Shown piece by piece: positions 43,797 through 51,355 of a stretch of DNA of 64,000 nucleotides. Within the stretch, counting starts at the first letter, position 1, and each line of letters begins with the position of its first letter. A program made the translations under genes and the position numbers. This DNA is from DASVTU01 sp036387415 (GTDB lineage Bacteria; Acidobacteriota; Blastocatellia; Pyrinomonadales; Pyrinomonadaceae), in NCBI GenBank assembly GCA_036387415.1, contig DASVTU010000029.1:62001-126000 (forward strand), in the 5' to 3' direction. The notes beneath the pieces were generated by a model. The model did no database searches and had not been told where the DNA came from. It saw only the letters and a list, made by a program, of their open reading frames with translations.

Positions 43797-44492
43797 TTAT
43801 TTACAGGGCTTTCTGTTCGGCTTGACGCAGGGAGTTGGCGTTGGCCTCGGAGTTGGCGTCGGTTTCGGCGTCGGTGTCGGCGCAGGAGTTGGTGCAGGCG
43901 TCGGAGTCGGCACGGGTGTTGGTGTGGGCACGGGTGTCGGCGTCGGCATGGGTGTCGGCGTCGGCATGGGAGTTGGCGTCGGCGAGCCTGCGGGCGTGGG
44001 CGTCGGCGTGATGGCGGGCACGGGCACTCCCGCGCTCTCGGCCATCAACGTCGTGCGATAGCTCGGCATGTCGATGGTGGTGCCGAAAAGTGGGATAACG
44101 AAGCGAAACTGATAATCGTCGATGCTGACGGTGGCGCGTCCCTGCCCGACGCTGTAGCCGAGTGGGGTCGTGGTGGGAAGCGTGGTTGCTCCCGCATAGC
44201 TCACTTCAACGTCATCGACGGTTAAATCGCTGAGCATCGGCGTTGCGTTGTCGCCGGGCGCTTCCGTGCCGTAGACGACCATGTTTCTGACTTTCCAAGC
44301 CTCGTCCTCTTTGTGCGTGACGGCGAAGCGCGCGCCGCGACGTGTGGCGTCGGCGAGCGCGTTGTGTGTCCAGAGCAAGCGCCCGAATTCGAGCACGGCG
44401 AACGTGGCCGAGAAAAAGACTGCCGCGCCGATGGCGAATTCGACGAGTCCCGTGCCGCGTTCATCTCTGCCTAGTCTGCGGATTCCAAACAT
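43797..44492 (-). CDS. TadE-like pseudopilin with Pro-Thr repeat tail
   Basis: A 231-residue protein. It has an N-terminal GLVEFAIGAAVFFSATFAVLEF helix of the TadE/TadG type (about residues 16-37), an extracytoplasmic domain to about residue 155, and a 70-residue tail of Pro-Thr dipeptide repeats (TPTPTP with Met, Val, Ala, Lys or Arg inserts) ending in CVKPNRKPCK. The helix carries the ExxF-like start expected for a prepilin. The tail probably spans the wall or outer surface. It follows a second TadE-like gene after 12 bases. Confidence 0.85.
   Translation of the reverse strand: MFGIRRLGRDERGTGLVEFAIGAAVFFSATFAVLEFGRLLWTHNALADATRRGARFAVTHKEDEAWKVRNMVVYGTEAPGDNATPMLSDLTVDDVEVSYAGATTLPTTTPLGYSVGQGRATVSIDDYQFRFVIPLFGTTIDMPSYRTTLMAESAGVPVPAITPTPTPAGSPTPTPMPTPTPMPTPTPVPTPTPVPTPTPAPTPAPTPTPKPTPTPRPTPTPCVKPNRKPCK
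43833..44010. repeat. GGCGTC-type hexanucleotide tandem repeat
   Basis: Irregular six-base tandem repeat (GGAGTT / GGCGTC / GGTGTC variants) encoding the Pro-Thr tail on the minus strand. Its six-base period, a multiple of three, keeps the frame when copies are gained or lost. Confidence 0.85.
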
Positions 44493-44504
44493 GAGCGGAC
44501 ACTC

Positions 44505-45026
44505 CTAGATGGGCGGTTGCGTCAGAAGGTAGCGCATCGTTGTGCTCGGCCTGACTTCGATGTTGAGCGAAACCGTGTCGCCCGCGAGCGCGGCGAGATT
44601 GAACAGAGGCTGGTAGATGAACCCGTCGATTTCCACCGTCACCGTTTCGGGAAGCGCAGACGTTGCTGCGCCGGCAGCCTCGCGCCTGATTTCGATATGG
44701 CTCGATTCCAATCCACTGATGACCTTGCTTGAGTCGTCGCAGACGGCGAGCGGGTCGCCGCACATGACGAGGTTTCGCACGCGGTTGTCTTCGGTCGCCT
44801 TGTCGCGTATCGAAGAGGTGGCGAGATAGCGCGCACCGGAGCGCGTCGCTTTGGCGAGCGTCGTGTAGGTGTAGAAGTAGCGTCCGAACTCGGCGGTGGC
44901 CGCGAAGAAAATCATCAGGATGGGGAGCACGATGGCGAGTTCGACCAGATGCGTGCCGCACTCGCTCGCCGTGAAACGTCGGACGAGACTGCTGTTTGTG
45001 TTCGGTATCTTCGACACGAAAGCCAC
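44505..45026 (-). CDS. tadE: TadE-like pseudopilin
   Basis: A 173-residue protein with an N-terminal segment ASECGTHLVELAIVLPILMIFFAATAEFGRYF (about residues 19-50), a TadE-type hydrophobic stretch with the conserved glutamate (E29 region), then an extracytoplasmic beta-rich domain with a Cys pair (about 108 and 114). Processed by the prepilin peptidase and thought to prime the pilus. It shares the same order as the other TadE/G genes. Confidence 0.85.
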   Translation of the reverse strand: MAFVSKIPNTNSSLVRRFTASECGTHLVELAIVLPILMIFFAATAEFGRYFYTYTTLAKATRSGARYLATSSIRDKATEDNRVRNLVMCGDPLAVCDDSSKVISGLESSHIEIRREAAGAATSALPETVTVEIDGFIYQPLFNLAALAGDTVSLNIEVRPSTTMRYLLTQPPI

Positions 45027-45027
45027 C

Positions 45028-46209
45028 TCACCTATAGAGCACTGGGAAGACCAACAGAGGATTGCCGGGGCCTGCGTTCGGGTTGTAGCCGCCGCGACCC
45101 GTCATGATTGATTCACCGATAAACTCGGCTTCGATGTCGCCGCCGTTGCCGCCGCCGACTTTCTTGCGGAGGAAGAAGGCTCCGAAGCGGTCAATCTGTA
45201 CGGTGTCGCGCCCGTTGTTGTACTGGCTGATTTTGATAATCGGAATCAGGACGACGCGACGACCCTGTATGCCGCGATGGTCTGGATGCGGCGACTGGAA
45301 GAACGCGCCGCTGCCCTGCTCGATGCCTGCGTTGTATTCCGAATACCAGATGTTCTCTCTGACGTTGACATCGGGCGGGTGGTCGGTCGGGTTCACGTCG
45401 CCGCCTGAATACTCGTCGAAGCGCGTGTTGATGCCCTGCCGGACGGGGCCGGAGTTGACGCCGGGCTTGGTCTCCACTTCATCGCCAGGACTGAAACACT
45501 TATCGACGCCGCTTGCGATGCCGACGCGAACTTCACTCGCGCCCGTGCCGATGAGTGAGAGCACTTGATAGTTGCCGGGAGAGACGCTGTTCTGTGGCTC
45601 GGCGCGGATAATGTAGAGGCCGCTCGCGCGTGTGCCGTCCGGCATGAGCGTGCCGCGCGGCACAATCGTGTTAACGTCGTCGTCAACCACCGAGAGCGGA
45701 ATGATGTCGCAGGTCACGTTGGAAGGGACGGACATTCCGGCGGTCGCTTCCGACGCGAGATTTTCGGTCGCGCCCAGCACGGTCGCGGCAAACGAGACAC
45801 CGACGACTTGCGGTGCGACGCGGACGCGCACGAAACGAATCGTGGCCGCCTGCGTGCGCGCCGTCGCTTCATCGACGTAGGGGCCTTCGAGGTTCTTGGC
45901 AAACTCAACATCGTCGGCGGCGATGTTGACGCGGTTGTTGTTGAAGTCGTAATTGTTCGACACTTCGAGGGCGCGGCGCTTGGCTTCCGTGATGCCTTCG
46001 GGATGTGAATTCAAAGCCGACGAAGCGGCGAGCGCCGAGGCGTCAGCCGCATTCTTCAGTTCGCCTTTGACCAGATAGAAGTGGCTAATATCGACGCACA
46101 ATCCGGTGGCGAGGAGAAAGGCCAGCATCCCGACAGCACTGACAGCCAGAATCGAACCGCGTTCGCCTCTCCTGCTGCTGTCGCTCTTTTGCTCGAACAT
46201 TTCGTGCAC
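45028..46209 (-). CDS. tadG: TadG-like putative Flp pilus-assembly protein
   Basis: A 393-residue protein with an N-terminal TadE/G-type hydrophobic segment (RGSILAVSAVGMLAFLLATGLCVDISHFY, about 19-47; the leading RRGERGSI is typical of this group), followed by the family's LKNAADASALAASSAL motif and a long extracytoplasmic domain. The TGA stop is one base from the tadE start. Likely surface-anchored or part of the pilus base. Confidence 0.88.
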   Translation of the reverse strand: MHEMFEQKSDSSRRGERGSILAVSAVGMLAFLLATGLCVDISHFYLVKGELKNAADASALAASSALNSHPEGITEAKRRALEVSNNYDFNNNRVNIAADDVEFAKNLEGPYVDEATARTQAATIRFVRVRVAPQVVGVSFAATVLGATENLASEATAGMSVPSNVTCDIIPLSVVDDDVNTIVPRGTLMPDGTRASGLYIIRAEPQNSVSPGNYQVLSLIGTGASEVRVGIASGVDKCFSPGDEVETKPGVNSGPVRQGINTRFDEYSGGDVNPTDHPPDVNVRENIWYSEYNAGIEQGSGAFFQSPHPDHRGIQGRRVVLIPIIKISQYNNGRDTVQIDRFGAFFLRKKVGGGNGGDIEAEFIGESIMTGRGGYNPNAGPGNPLLVFPVLYR

Positions 46210-46303
46210 CTCCCTCTCTCACTTTGGCCGCGAATTTCTCGGAGAATCTTGTCGAGGCAACAGGTTTACGCCTGCTGCCCCGACATCGTTTGAAGAACCG
46301 CTG

Positions 46304-47884
46304 TTAAGGAACGGGAACGGGAGCCTGTTTCGCCAACAGCATGCTTGCGGGTCGCAACGCATCGAGCGTGTCGGCGGGAAGCACGGTGAGTTCGCTGCTG
46401 AGCGTGGGGACGCTCTTGGGCGTTTGGCGTTGCGGCGCGGCGGCGGGCGCGGGTGTGGCGGGAGCGACGGGCATGGCTTTGTTGCTGCTGCTCGTCGTTG
46501 CGCCAGTGGAGAAACCGCTGTCGCCGTTGATGCCTTCGCCCTTTGGTTCGACGCCGAGGGGTGAACTGCCCTTGAGTCCGTCCACGCCGCGCATCGTCGG
46601 TATGTCGTCGCGGTTGATGGGCTTGACGAGTTGCGCCGTGACGATGAACATCAACTCCGTCTCCTGCTTCTGAAACGATTTCGATTTGAACAGGTTGCCA
46701 ATCACCGGAATGTCCGCGACGAAAGGCACTTTCGAGAGCGAACGCGTTTCGCTATTGTCCAACAATCCGGCGAGCGCGAAGCTCTGGCCGTCGCGGAGTT
46801 CGACGCCCGTTTTGGCACGACGCGTCTTGAGCGCGGGAATCAGGAAGCCGTCGAACTTGACGCCGTTGGCGAAGTCAATCGTGGAGACTTCAGGTTCCAT
46901 TTCGAGACGGATGTGGTCTTCGTCGATAATCGTCGGCTTGAAATTTAAGCGCACGCCGTACTCTTTGAACACGATAGTGACGGTCGCCTTGTCGCCGTTG
47001 TTCTGCACCATCGGCACGGGGAATTCACCGCCCGCGAGGAAACTCGCCTGCTGTCCATCCATCGCAATCAGGTTCGGCTCTGCGAGCGAACGAAGCGCGC
47101 CCTGCGTCTGCAACGCGCGAAGGAAGCTGAAGGTGTTGCCGCCCATGACGAAGACGTTCAAGGCGCTGCTGGCGACTGAGCCGAACATGTTTCCGCCTTC
47201 GACGTTGCCGAGCGTCCAGGGGCCGCCGCCGCTGTTGATGTAGCTGCCCGTGCCGGGCGCGCCCGCATACGCCACCGACGCGCCGAGGTCGCGCATGCGG
47301 CTGCGGCTCACTTCCGCGACACGCACTTGCAACTGTACTTGCGCCGTGTTCTTGATGGGCGTCTGCAACATGTTGACCGTCTTGAAACCGGCGGCCTGCA
47401 CGACCGCTTCGGCCTGACCGGAAATCTTCGCGTCGGCCACGTTGCCCGACATCACCACCGAGCCGTTAGCCTGACTCAAGCGGATGTCCTCTTTCGGGAA
47501 CAGTGCGCGCATCTGCGAATCAATCAGCGAGAGGTTCACGCGCACGAACACGTCGAACACGATGAACTGCCCGCCCTTCTGCTCCCACGCGATGAAGTTG
47601 ACCTGACCGAAAGCCTTGCCGTTGACGAGCACCTGATCCGGCGCGACGAGCACGGCTTCGGCTATCTCCGGGTTGGAGACTGAGAAGCGACCGATGGGAC
47701 GGTCGAAGCTAATCACGCGCGACTGTCCGACGAGGACGTTAATCGGCGTCGCTTCCTTCGACTGACCGGAGAAGGCTGCGCTGACGGAAGTCTCCTGCGC
47801 TTGCGTCGCCGGAGCCGTAGCAAAGAGCATCGCGGCGGCGCAAGCCAGCACGACGAAACGTGTGATAAGGGGACGGGTCTGCAT
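46304..47884 (-). CDS. cpaC: Tad pilus secretin (CpaC/RcpA)
   Basis: A 526-residue outer-membrane secretin with a signal peptide (to about residue 29). N-terminal domain: QSRVISFDRPIGRFSVSNPEIAE, then a BON-like region, then the secretin core near residues 240-430 (RALQTQGALRSLAEPNLIA, SKVPFVADIPVIGNLF). The C-terminal 100 residues are Pro/Ala/Ser-rich. It forms the channel through which the Flp pilus passes. Confidence 0.93.
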   Translation of the reverse strand: MQTRPLITRFVVLACAAAMLFATAPATQAQETSVSAAFSGQSKEATPINVLVGQSRVISFDRPIGRFSVSNPEIAEAVLVAPDQVLVNGKAFGQVNFIAWEQKGGQFIVFDVFVRVNLSLIDSQMRALFPKEDIRLSQANGSVVMSGNVADAKISGQAEAVVQAAGFKTVNMLQTPIKNTAQVQLQVRVAEVSRSRMRDLGASVAYAGAPGTGSYINSGGGPWTLGNVEGGNMFGSVASSALNVFVMGGNTFSFLRALQTQGALRSLAEPNLIAMDGQQASFLAGGEFPVPMVQNNGDKATVTIVFKEYGVRLNFKPTIIDEDHIRLEMEPEVSTIDFANGVKFDGFLIPALKTRRAKTGVELRDGQSFALAGLLDNSETRSLSKVPFVADIPVIGNLFKSKSFQKQETELMFIVTAQLVKPINRDDIPTMRGVDGLKGSSPLGVEPKGEGINGDSGFSTGATTSSSNKAMPVAPATPAPAAAPQRQTPKSVPTLSSELTVLPADTLDALRPASMLLAKQAPVPVP

Positions 47885-47984
47885 GATTTAATTGACTCCT
47901 TCTAATCGCTCGGAACCTTGAAAGCTGTCGGCGCTAACCGTGCGTCTCTAATCGCGTGCGCCGACAGCCGGGGGTTTGAATCTG

Positions 47985-48920
47985 TTATGGAAACTCGACG
48001 CTGCGACGCTTCGCGCCTTCAATCATCTCGACGGAAGTGCGTGGTGCGGGCGCGGGCGCAGCAGGTGCGGCGGCGACGGGTTGCGGCTTCACTTCGGCGC
48101 GCGGCTTCTCGACGTGTGTGCGTTGTCGTTGCACGGGAGGCGCGGGCTGCTGCGCTTTGGGTTGTTCGCTCTTGAGCGCGCCGGGGTCGGGAGCGGGCAT
48201 CGCACGTTCGCCCGTCAAGAGCGTCCGTTTGTTTGCGCCGGGGGTCTGCTCGTCGCCCTGGTCGATGCCATTACGCATGACGAGACGCAGCTTGCCTTCG
48301 GTTGAAGCCAGCGCGAGTTTCTCGGCCTGTTCGGGCGTGACCTGCAAAGTGATGGCCTTGACGCTCTCAGCTTCGCGCTCGTTCTTCGGCTGGTCGATGT
48401 TCTGACCGCTCGCCAGCACCTTGATGTTCTGCAAAACCATTTTTGAAATCGGGTCGCGGTGCGAAGTCTGTTCAGACGGGGTGATGACGCACAGCACGTC
48501 AACCATCGCGCCGGGCTTCAAGAAACCGGAGACGCCCATCACGTCGTCAACCTTGACGGTCATCGCGCGGAAGCCTTCGGGAATGACGGACGACAACCCG
48601 CCCGCCGAACCTTCGGGCGCGAGTTTGAAATCGGTGAACGGCTCGCGAGCGGCGATGTTCATCACGGCAACGCGTCCAACCAGTTTGTCGGGCGCATCGA
48701 AGACGCCATCGGGCGTCGCGTTGCTCGGAAACTGCGCGACCGTCAGTTGTTCGGGAATGATTTTAGTGCCGAGCGGGATGTCTACTTTGGCGACCACGAC
48801 GCGGTTGAGGCTTTTCGTGTAAGCCTGCGCGTTCGAGAGATAGCGGCTGACGAGGACGGCGGCGAAGAGTCCGAAAACTATTGCGCCCGTAAGCACGACG
48901 AGAAAACGTTTGTTCCGCAT
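47985..48920 (-). CDS. cpaB: Tad pilus assembly protein CpaB/RcpC
   Basis: A 311-residue protein with an N-terminal membrane helix (about 5-27), an SAF domain (VVVAKVDIPLGTKIIPEQL, about 41-60) and a CpaB-type region (EGFRAMTVKVDDVMGVSGFLKPGAMVDVL). The C-terminal 80 residues are Pro/Ala/Gln-rich and probably disordered. It lines the periplasmic path under the secretin. Follows the prepilin peptidase. Confidence 0.9.
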   Translation of the reverse strand: MRNKRFLVVLTGAIVFGLFAAVLVSRYLSNAQAYTKSLNRVVVAKVDIPLGTKIIPEQLTVAQFPSNATPDGVFDAPDKLVGRVAVMNIAAREPFTDFKLAPEGSAGGLSSVIPEGFRAMTVKVDDVMGVSGFLKPGAMVDVLCVITPSEQTSHRDPISKMVLQNIKVLASGQNIDQPKNEREAESVKAITLQVTPEQAEKLALASTEGKLRLVMRNGIDQGDEQTPGANKRTLLTGERAMPAPDPGALKSEQPKAQQPAPPVQRQRTHVEKPRAEVKPQPVAAAPAAPAPAPRTSVEMIEGAKRRSVEFP

Positions 48921-48969
48921 GACGACGGTTCTCCGTTCGAGTTCAAAAACTTTTCCGCACTGCCAAGTG

Positions 48970-49497
48970 TCAGGAGCGGAAGATAGCTAACGAGATGAGG
49001 CTGCCGACCGTGATGGCAACCCCGTAGGGGATGGTGTGGCGTTTGTCGGCGGGCACCGCGAAACGCGGCATCTGCCAGCCGGGCAGTAGCCCGACGAAGA
49101 TTTGCAGCACGCGCAGCATCGTCGTGCGGACGAGATTGGCGCGTAGCATCGTGTAGATGGCGAGCACGCCGCCGACCAGTGAAACCACCACCAGTGTCGG
49201 CAAGACGAGTTTCACGCCGATAATCGAACCGATGGCCGCGAACAATTTGACATCGCCCGCGCCGAGTGCCCCGAAGATATGGAGCATGAGCATCACTCCG
49301 AATCCGAGCAGGCAACCCTTGACGCTACCTGCAAGACCATCGAGGCCGCCGAAAAAGATATTGATGCCGAGGCCGCAGACGAGCGCCGCGAGCACCCAGA
49401 CATTCGGTATCCGTCGGTATCGCACATCGTAATAACTGATGATGATTGCCAGTGCGATGAGAACGGCGAGGTTGATAACGATAATCGTGCCAGACAT
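48970..49497 (-). CDS. tadV: Prepilin peptidase (TadV/CpaA)
   Basis: A 175-residue A24 aspartic prepilin peptidase. The two catalytic aspartates are in YYDVRYRRIPN (about residue 23) and GAGDVKLFAAIG (about residue 79). About six membrane segments. Matures the Flp pilin and TadE-type pseudopilins. The start at 49497 (MSGTIIVIN) is preferred; a 35-residue upstream extension would lie in the pilin-tadV hairpin. Confidence 0.92.
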   Translation of the reverse strand: MSGTIIVINLAVLIALAIIISYYDVRYRRIPNVWVLAALVCGLGINIFFGGLDGLAGSVKGCLLGFGVMLMLHIFGALGAGDVKLFAAIGSIIGVKLVLPTLVVVSLVGGVLAIYTMLRANLVRTTMLRVLQIFVGLLPGWQMPRFAVPADKRHTIPYGVAITVGSLISLAIFRS

Positions 49498-49584
49498 CGA
49501 ATGCGCTCCGTTCGGGAGTTGGGGTTTCTTGTTGACGTTGTTGGAAGAATGAAGCGTGTGAAGCTGTTCGAGCGGTTTTAAGTT

Positions 49585-49625
49585 GGCGCGCTTTTGCCAC
49601 ATCTTAGTGCGGGCAAAAGCGCGCC
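49585..49625 (-). promoter_or_regulatory. Hairpin between pilin and the rest of the tad operon
   Basis: Perfect 14-base arms (49585-49598 and 49612-49625) with a 13-base loop, lacking a long T-run on the minus strand. Such a stem between the highly expressed pilin gene and downstream assembly genes could partly terminate transcription or stabilise the pilin message. Confidence 0.6.
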
Positions 49626-49682
49626 AGCTTTTCTTCGGTTGACGGCAGACTACGGGGAGTCGCCCTCGGATGCGAGAAACGA

Positions 49683-49850
49683 TTAGTCGCGGTTCTCGGT
49701 GATGCTGGTGTTGAGGTCTTCGATGACATCCTGAATGGTGTCGCCGAGGGTGGCGAAGGCAACGACTGCGCCAACGGCGACCAACGCTGCGGCTACGGCG
49801 TACTCGGAAAGTTCCAGACCGGTTTCATCGCTGAAGAAATTCTTAATCAT
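49683..49850 (-). CDS. flp: Flp-type pilin
   Basis: A 55-residue prepilin. The cleavage and helix motif is GLELSEYAVAAALVAVGAVV: cut after Gly11, with Glu and Tyr at positions +5 and +6 as in Flp pilins. A short Asp/Asn/Thr-rich C-terminus follows. The ATG at 49848-49850 has AAGGAG upstream. Substrate of TadV and the major subunit of the pilus. Its own promoter or a shared one with the upstream small gene is possible. Confidence 0.93.
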   Translation of the reverse strand: MIKNFFSDETGLELSEYAVAAALVAVGAVVAFATLGDTIQDVIEDLNTSITENRD

Positions 49851-49929
49851 TTGTTTGCTCCTTAGATGTGGAAGGGTTTCGGGTTTCAGACCTCTCGAAC
49901 GCGCGAGCGACGAGGAGGACAGTGGAGGT

Positions 49930-50211
49930 TTACCGACCGAGAGAGGCCGCGAGAACGTTGGCCGACGAATTCTCTTTCACGCCCGCGCCTTGACGCGCCG
50001 TTCGCAGTGCCGGGTCGAGGTGACGACCCATCCCGTTGATGACGCTGATGCCCGCGCCGCACATGGCGAGCGCGACCAAAAGCATGTCGTTACCTGCGCC
50101 CTGTGCAAACACGACGGCACGTTGGCCGACGAATAGTGCAACAGAAAAGAAAGGTACGACGAGCACGATACCTGCCAGCGTTAAGATTGTTTTGGAAGCC
50201 ATTGTTCTCAT
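49930..50211 (-). CDS. Small membrane protein upstream of the pilin gene
   Basis: A 93-residue protein with two hydrophobic segments (about residues 9-30 and 42-58), no cleavage motif of a prepilin, and a hydrophilic Arg-rich C-terminus. The start at 50211 has GGAG nine bases upstream. It lies 79 bases before the Flp pilin on the same strand, downstream of a sigma-54-like promoter. Not recognised; possibly an accessory of the Tad system. Confidence 0.6.
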   Translation of the reverse strand: MRTMASKTILTLAGIVLVVPFFSVALFVGQRAVVFAQGAGNDMLLVALAMCGAGISVINGMGRHLDPALRTARQGAGVKENSSANVLAASLGR

Positions 50212-50278
50212 TGTCTCATCTCCGTCCGCACGATATTCGCTGCCACGAATTTCATTTGTCGGCGGACGCTATGAGACA
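50212..50278 (-). promoter_or_regulatory. Large inverted repeat at the promoter of the tad operon
   Basis: TGTCTCAT (50212-50219) pairs with ATGAGACA (50271-50278), and inside it GTCCGC (50224-50229) with GCGGAC (50262-50267). Together they form a two-part palindrome spanning the region from the predicted start site to the ribosome site, so it could be an operator or a leader hairpin. Confidence 0.55.
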
Positions 50279-50279
50279 T

Positions 50280-50295
50280 AACAACATGCGTGCCA
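50280..50295 (-). promoter_or_regulatory. Sigma-54-like promoter of the tad operon
   Basis: Minus strand TGGCAC-N5-TTGTT: the -24 element is consensus and the spacing is correct, but the -12 element is GT instead of GC. Predicted start near 50268, about 57 bases before the small membrane gene. Confidence 0.5.
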
Positions 50296-50725
50296 CGACC
50301 AGCAATGCAATAAAAATCCTGATAACTCGCCACTTCACACCAAACGCCGCCACACGCCTGTCAACTCAGGGCGACAACCCGCGCACGTCGCCGCACGACA
50401 TCAAACCACATCGACACATGCGAAACGTTGTACCCACAATGCTTTACCTTTCTGTCGCCACGCGTTGACAATCAATCTGACCTTTTTAACCGCCGACGAC
50501 AACGAACCCGCACACGAAATCTTCGTCAGCCGAGACGGACGCAGAGCACCGACGCGCAACGCATCAACACTTCGCGCGTCAACGCCGGGAGAGGCAACAC
50601 GAAAAGCGCCGACGAGAAAAGAATCAACTCATCGGCGCATTTATCGAATGCGGATTCAGTTTTCTAAAAGTTGTTCTTTGCGGAGCAGAGCGGTGCGCGA
50701 ATCAGAAACTTTTCATCAACTGCCA
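50296..50725. other. Gene-poor region between the tad operon and the M50 gene
   Basis: About 430 bases with no credible gene. It contains the leftward terminator at 50606-50638 and otherwise A/C-rich DNA. The sigma-54-like promoter lies at its left border. Confidence 0.5.
50606..50638 (-). terminator. Rho-independent terminator of the M50 gene
   Basis: Arms GCGCCGACGAG (50606-50616) and CTCATCGGCGC (50628-50638) with one mismatch; on the minus strand TTTTC follows. Located about 90 bases after the M50 gene stop. Confidence 0.6.
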
Positions 50726-51220
50726 TCAGAGGCTCTTGACGATTTGCGTGAGGAAGAGAACGAGCGACAAGCCGCCACCGACGAGCGTGAACGTCCATTC
50801 AACCAGAGCACTACGCCGCGCCAACACCGCGCGCAGGCAAACCATCCCACACTTCCATCCGTCCTGCTGGTAAAGCGGAAGAAAATTAGTCGCCGCCAAC
50901 AAAAGATTCATCGCGCCGAAGGGCGTCCCCTCCGCCACGACAGCCGCCAACAAGTTAACCATGATTCCTGCCAGCAGCACCGTCACCTGCTGGCTCAGGG
51001 GTCTGCGTTGAAGTTCGGCCATGTCGATGCGGACATACGCGCCGATGGGTAGCGCGTGGAGTTTGTATTCGACGCCGCCGAGATGAAAGCCGAAAAGCCG
51101 ACGACCCCAACCCATACCGAGTTCGGTGGCCGGAACACGACAGACGCGCGCCGCCAACAGATGTCCGAATTCGTGTATCAACATGGCGACGGCGAAACAG
51201 GCGATGTATGTGAGAAGCAT
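50726..51220 (-). CDS. Short M50-type membrane metallopeptidase
   Basis: A 164-residue protein with four membrane segments. HEFGH near residue 16 supplies the HExxH zinc motif and QQDGWK near residue 117 is the second zinc-ligand (xDG) motif, both as in site-2 proteases. It is much shorter than most S2P proteases and lacks a PDZ domain. The start has no Shine-Dalgarno sequence. It follows the sigma-54 activator gene on the same strand, so regulated intramembrane proteolysis linked to that regulator is a speculative possibility. Confidence 0.8.
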   Translation of the reverse strand: MLLTYIACFAVAMLIHEFGHLLAARVCRVPATELGMGWGRRLFGFHLGGVEYKLHALPIGAYVRIDMAELQRRPLSQQVTVLLAGIMVNLLAAVVAEGTPFGAMNLLLAATNFLPLYQQDGWKCGMVCLRAVLARRSALVEWTFTLVGGGLSLVLFLTQIVKSL

Positions 51221-51235
51221 GATTGAGACGAGCGG

Positions 51236-51355
51236 GGACGAAGGGAAAAAGGAAAAGGGAAAATGGTTAAAAGATTCGAGGTAAAAGAACGGGCACGAGC
51301 ATGGCGGAATTTATCTTGACCTGCTTCCCCGTTTCACCTTCATCTTTATTCTATT
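51236..51355 (-). repeat. Degraded intercistronic repeat element
   Basis: The left arm (51241-51265) has repeated GGGAAAA / AGGAAAA units. A looser complementary pyrimidine-rich stretch lies at 51325-51352 (CTTCCCCGTTTCACCTTC). It occupies the gap from the regulator stop to 16 bases before the M50 start. Confidence 0.55.

Noticed and set aside
43774..44061. Gly-Val repeat protein on the plus strand
   Set aside because: Antisense reading of the hexanucleotide repeat that encodes the Pro-Thr tail.
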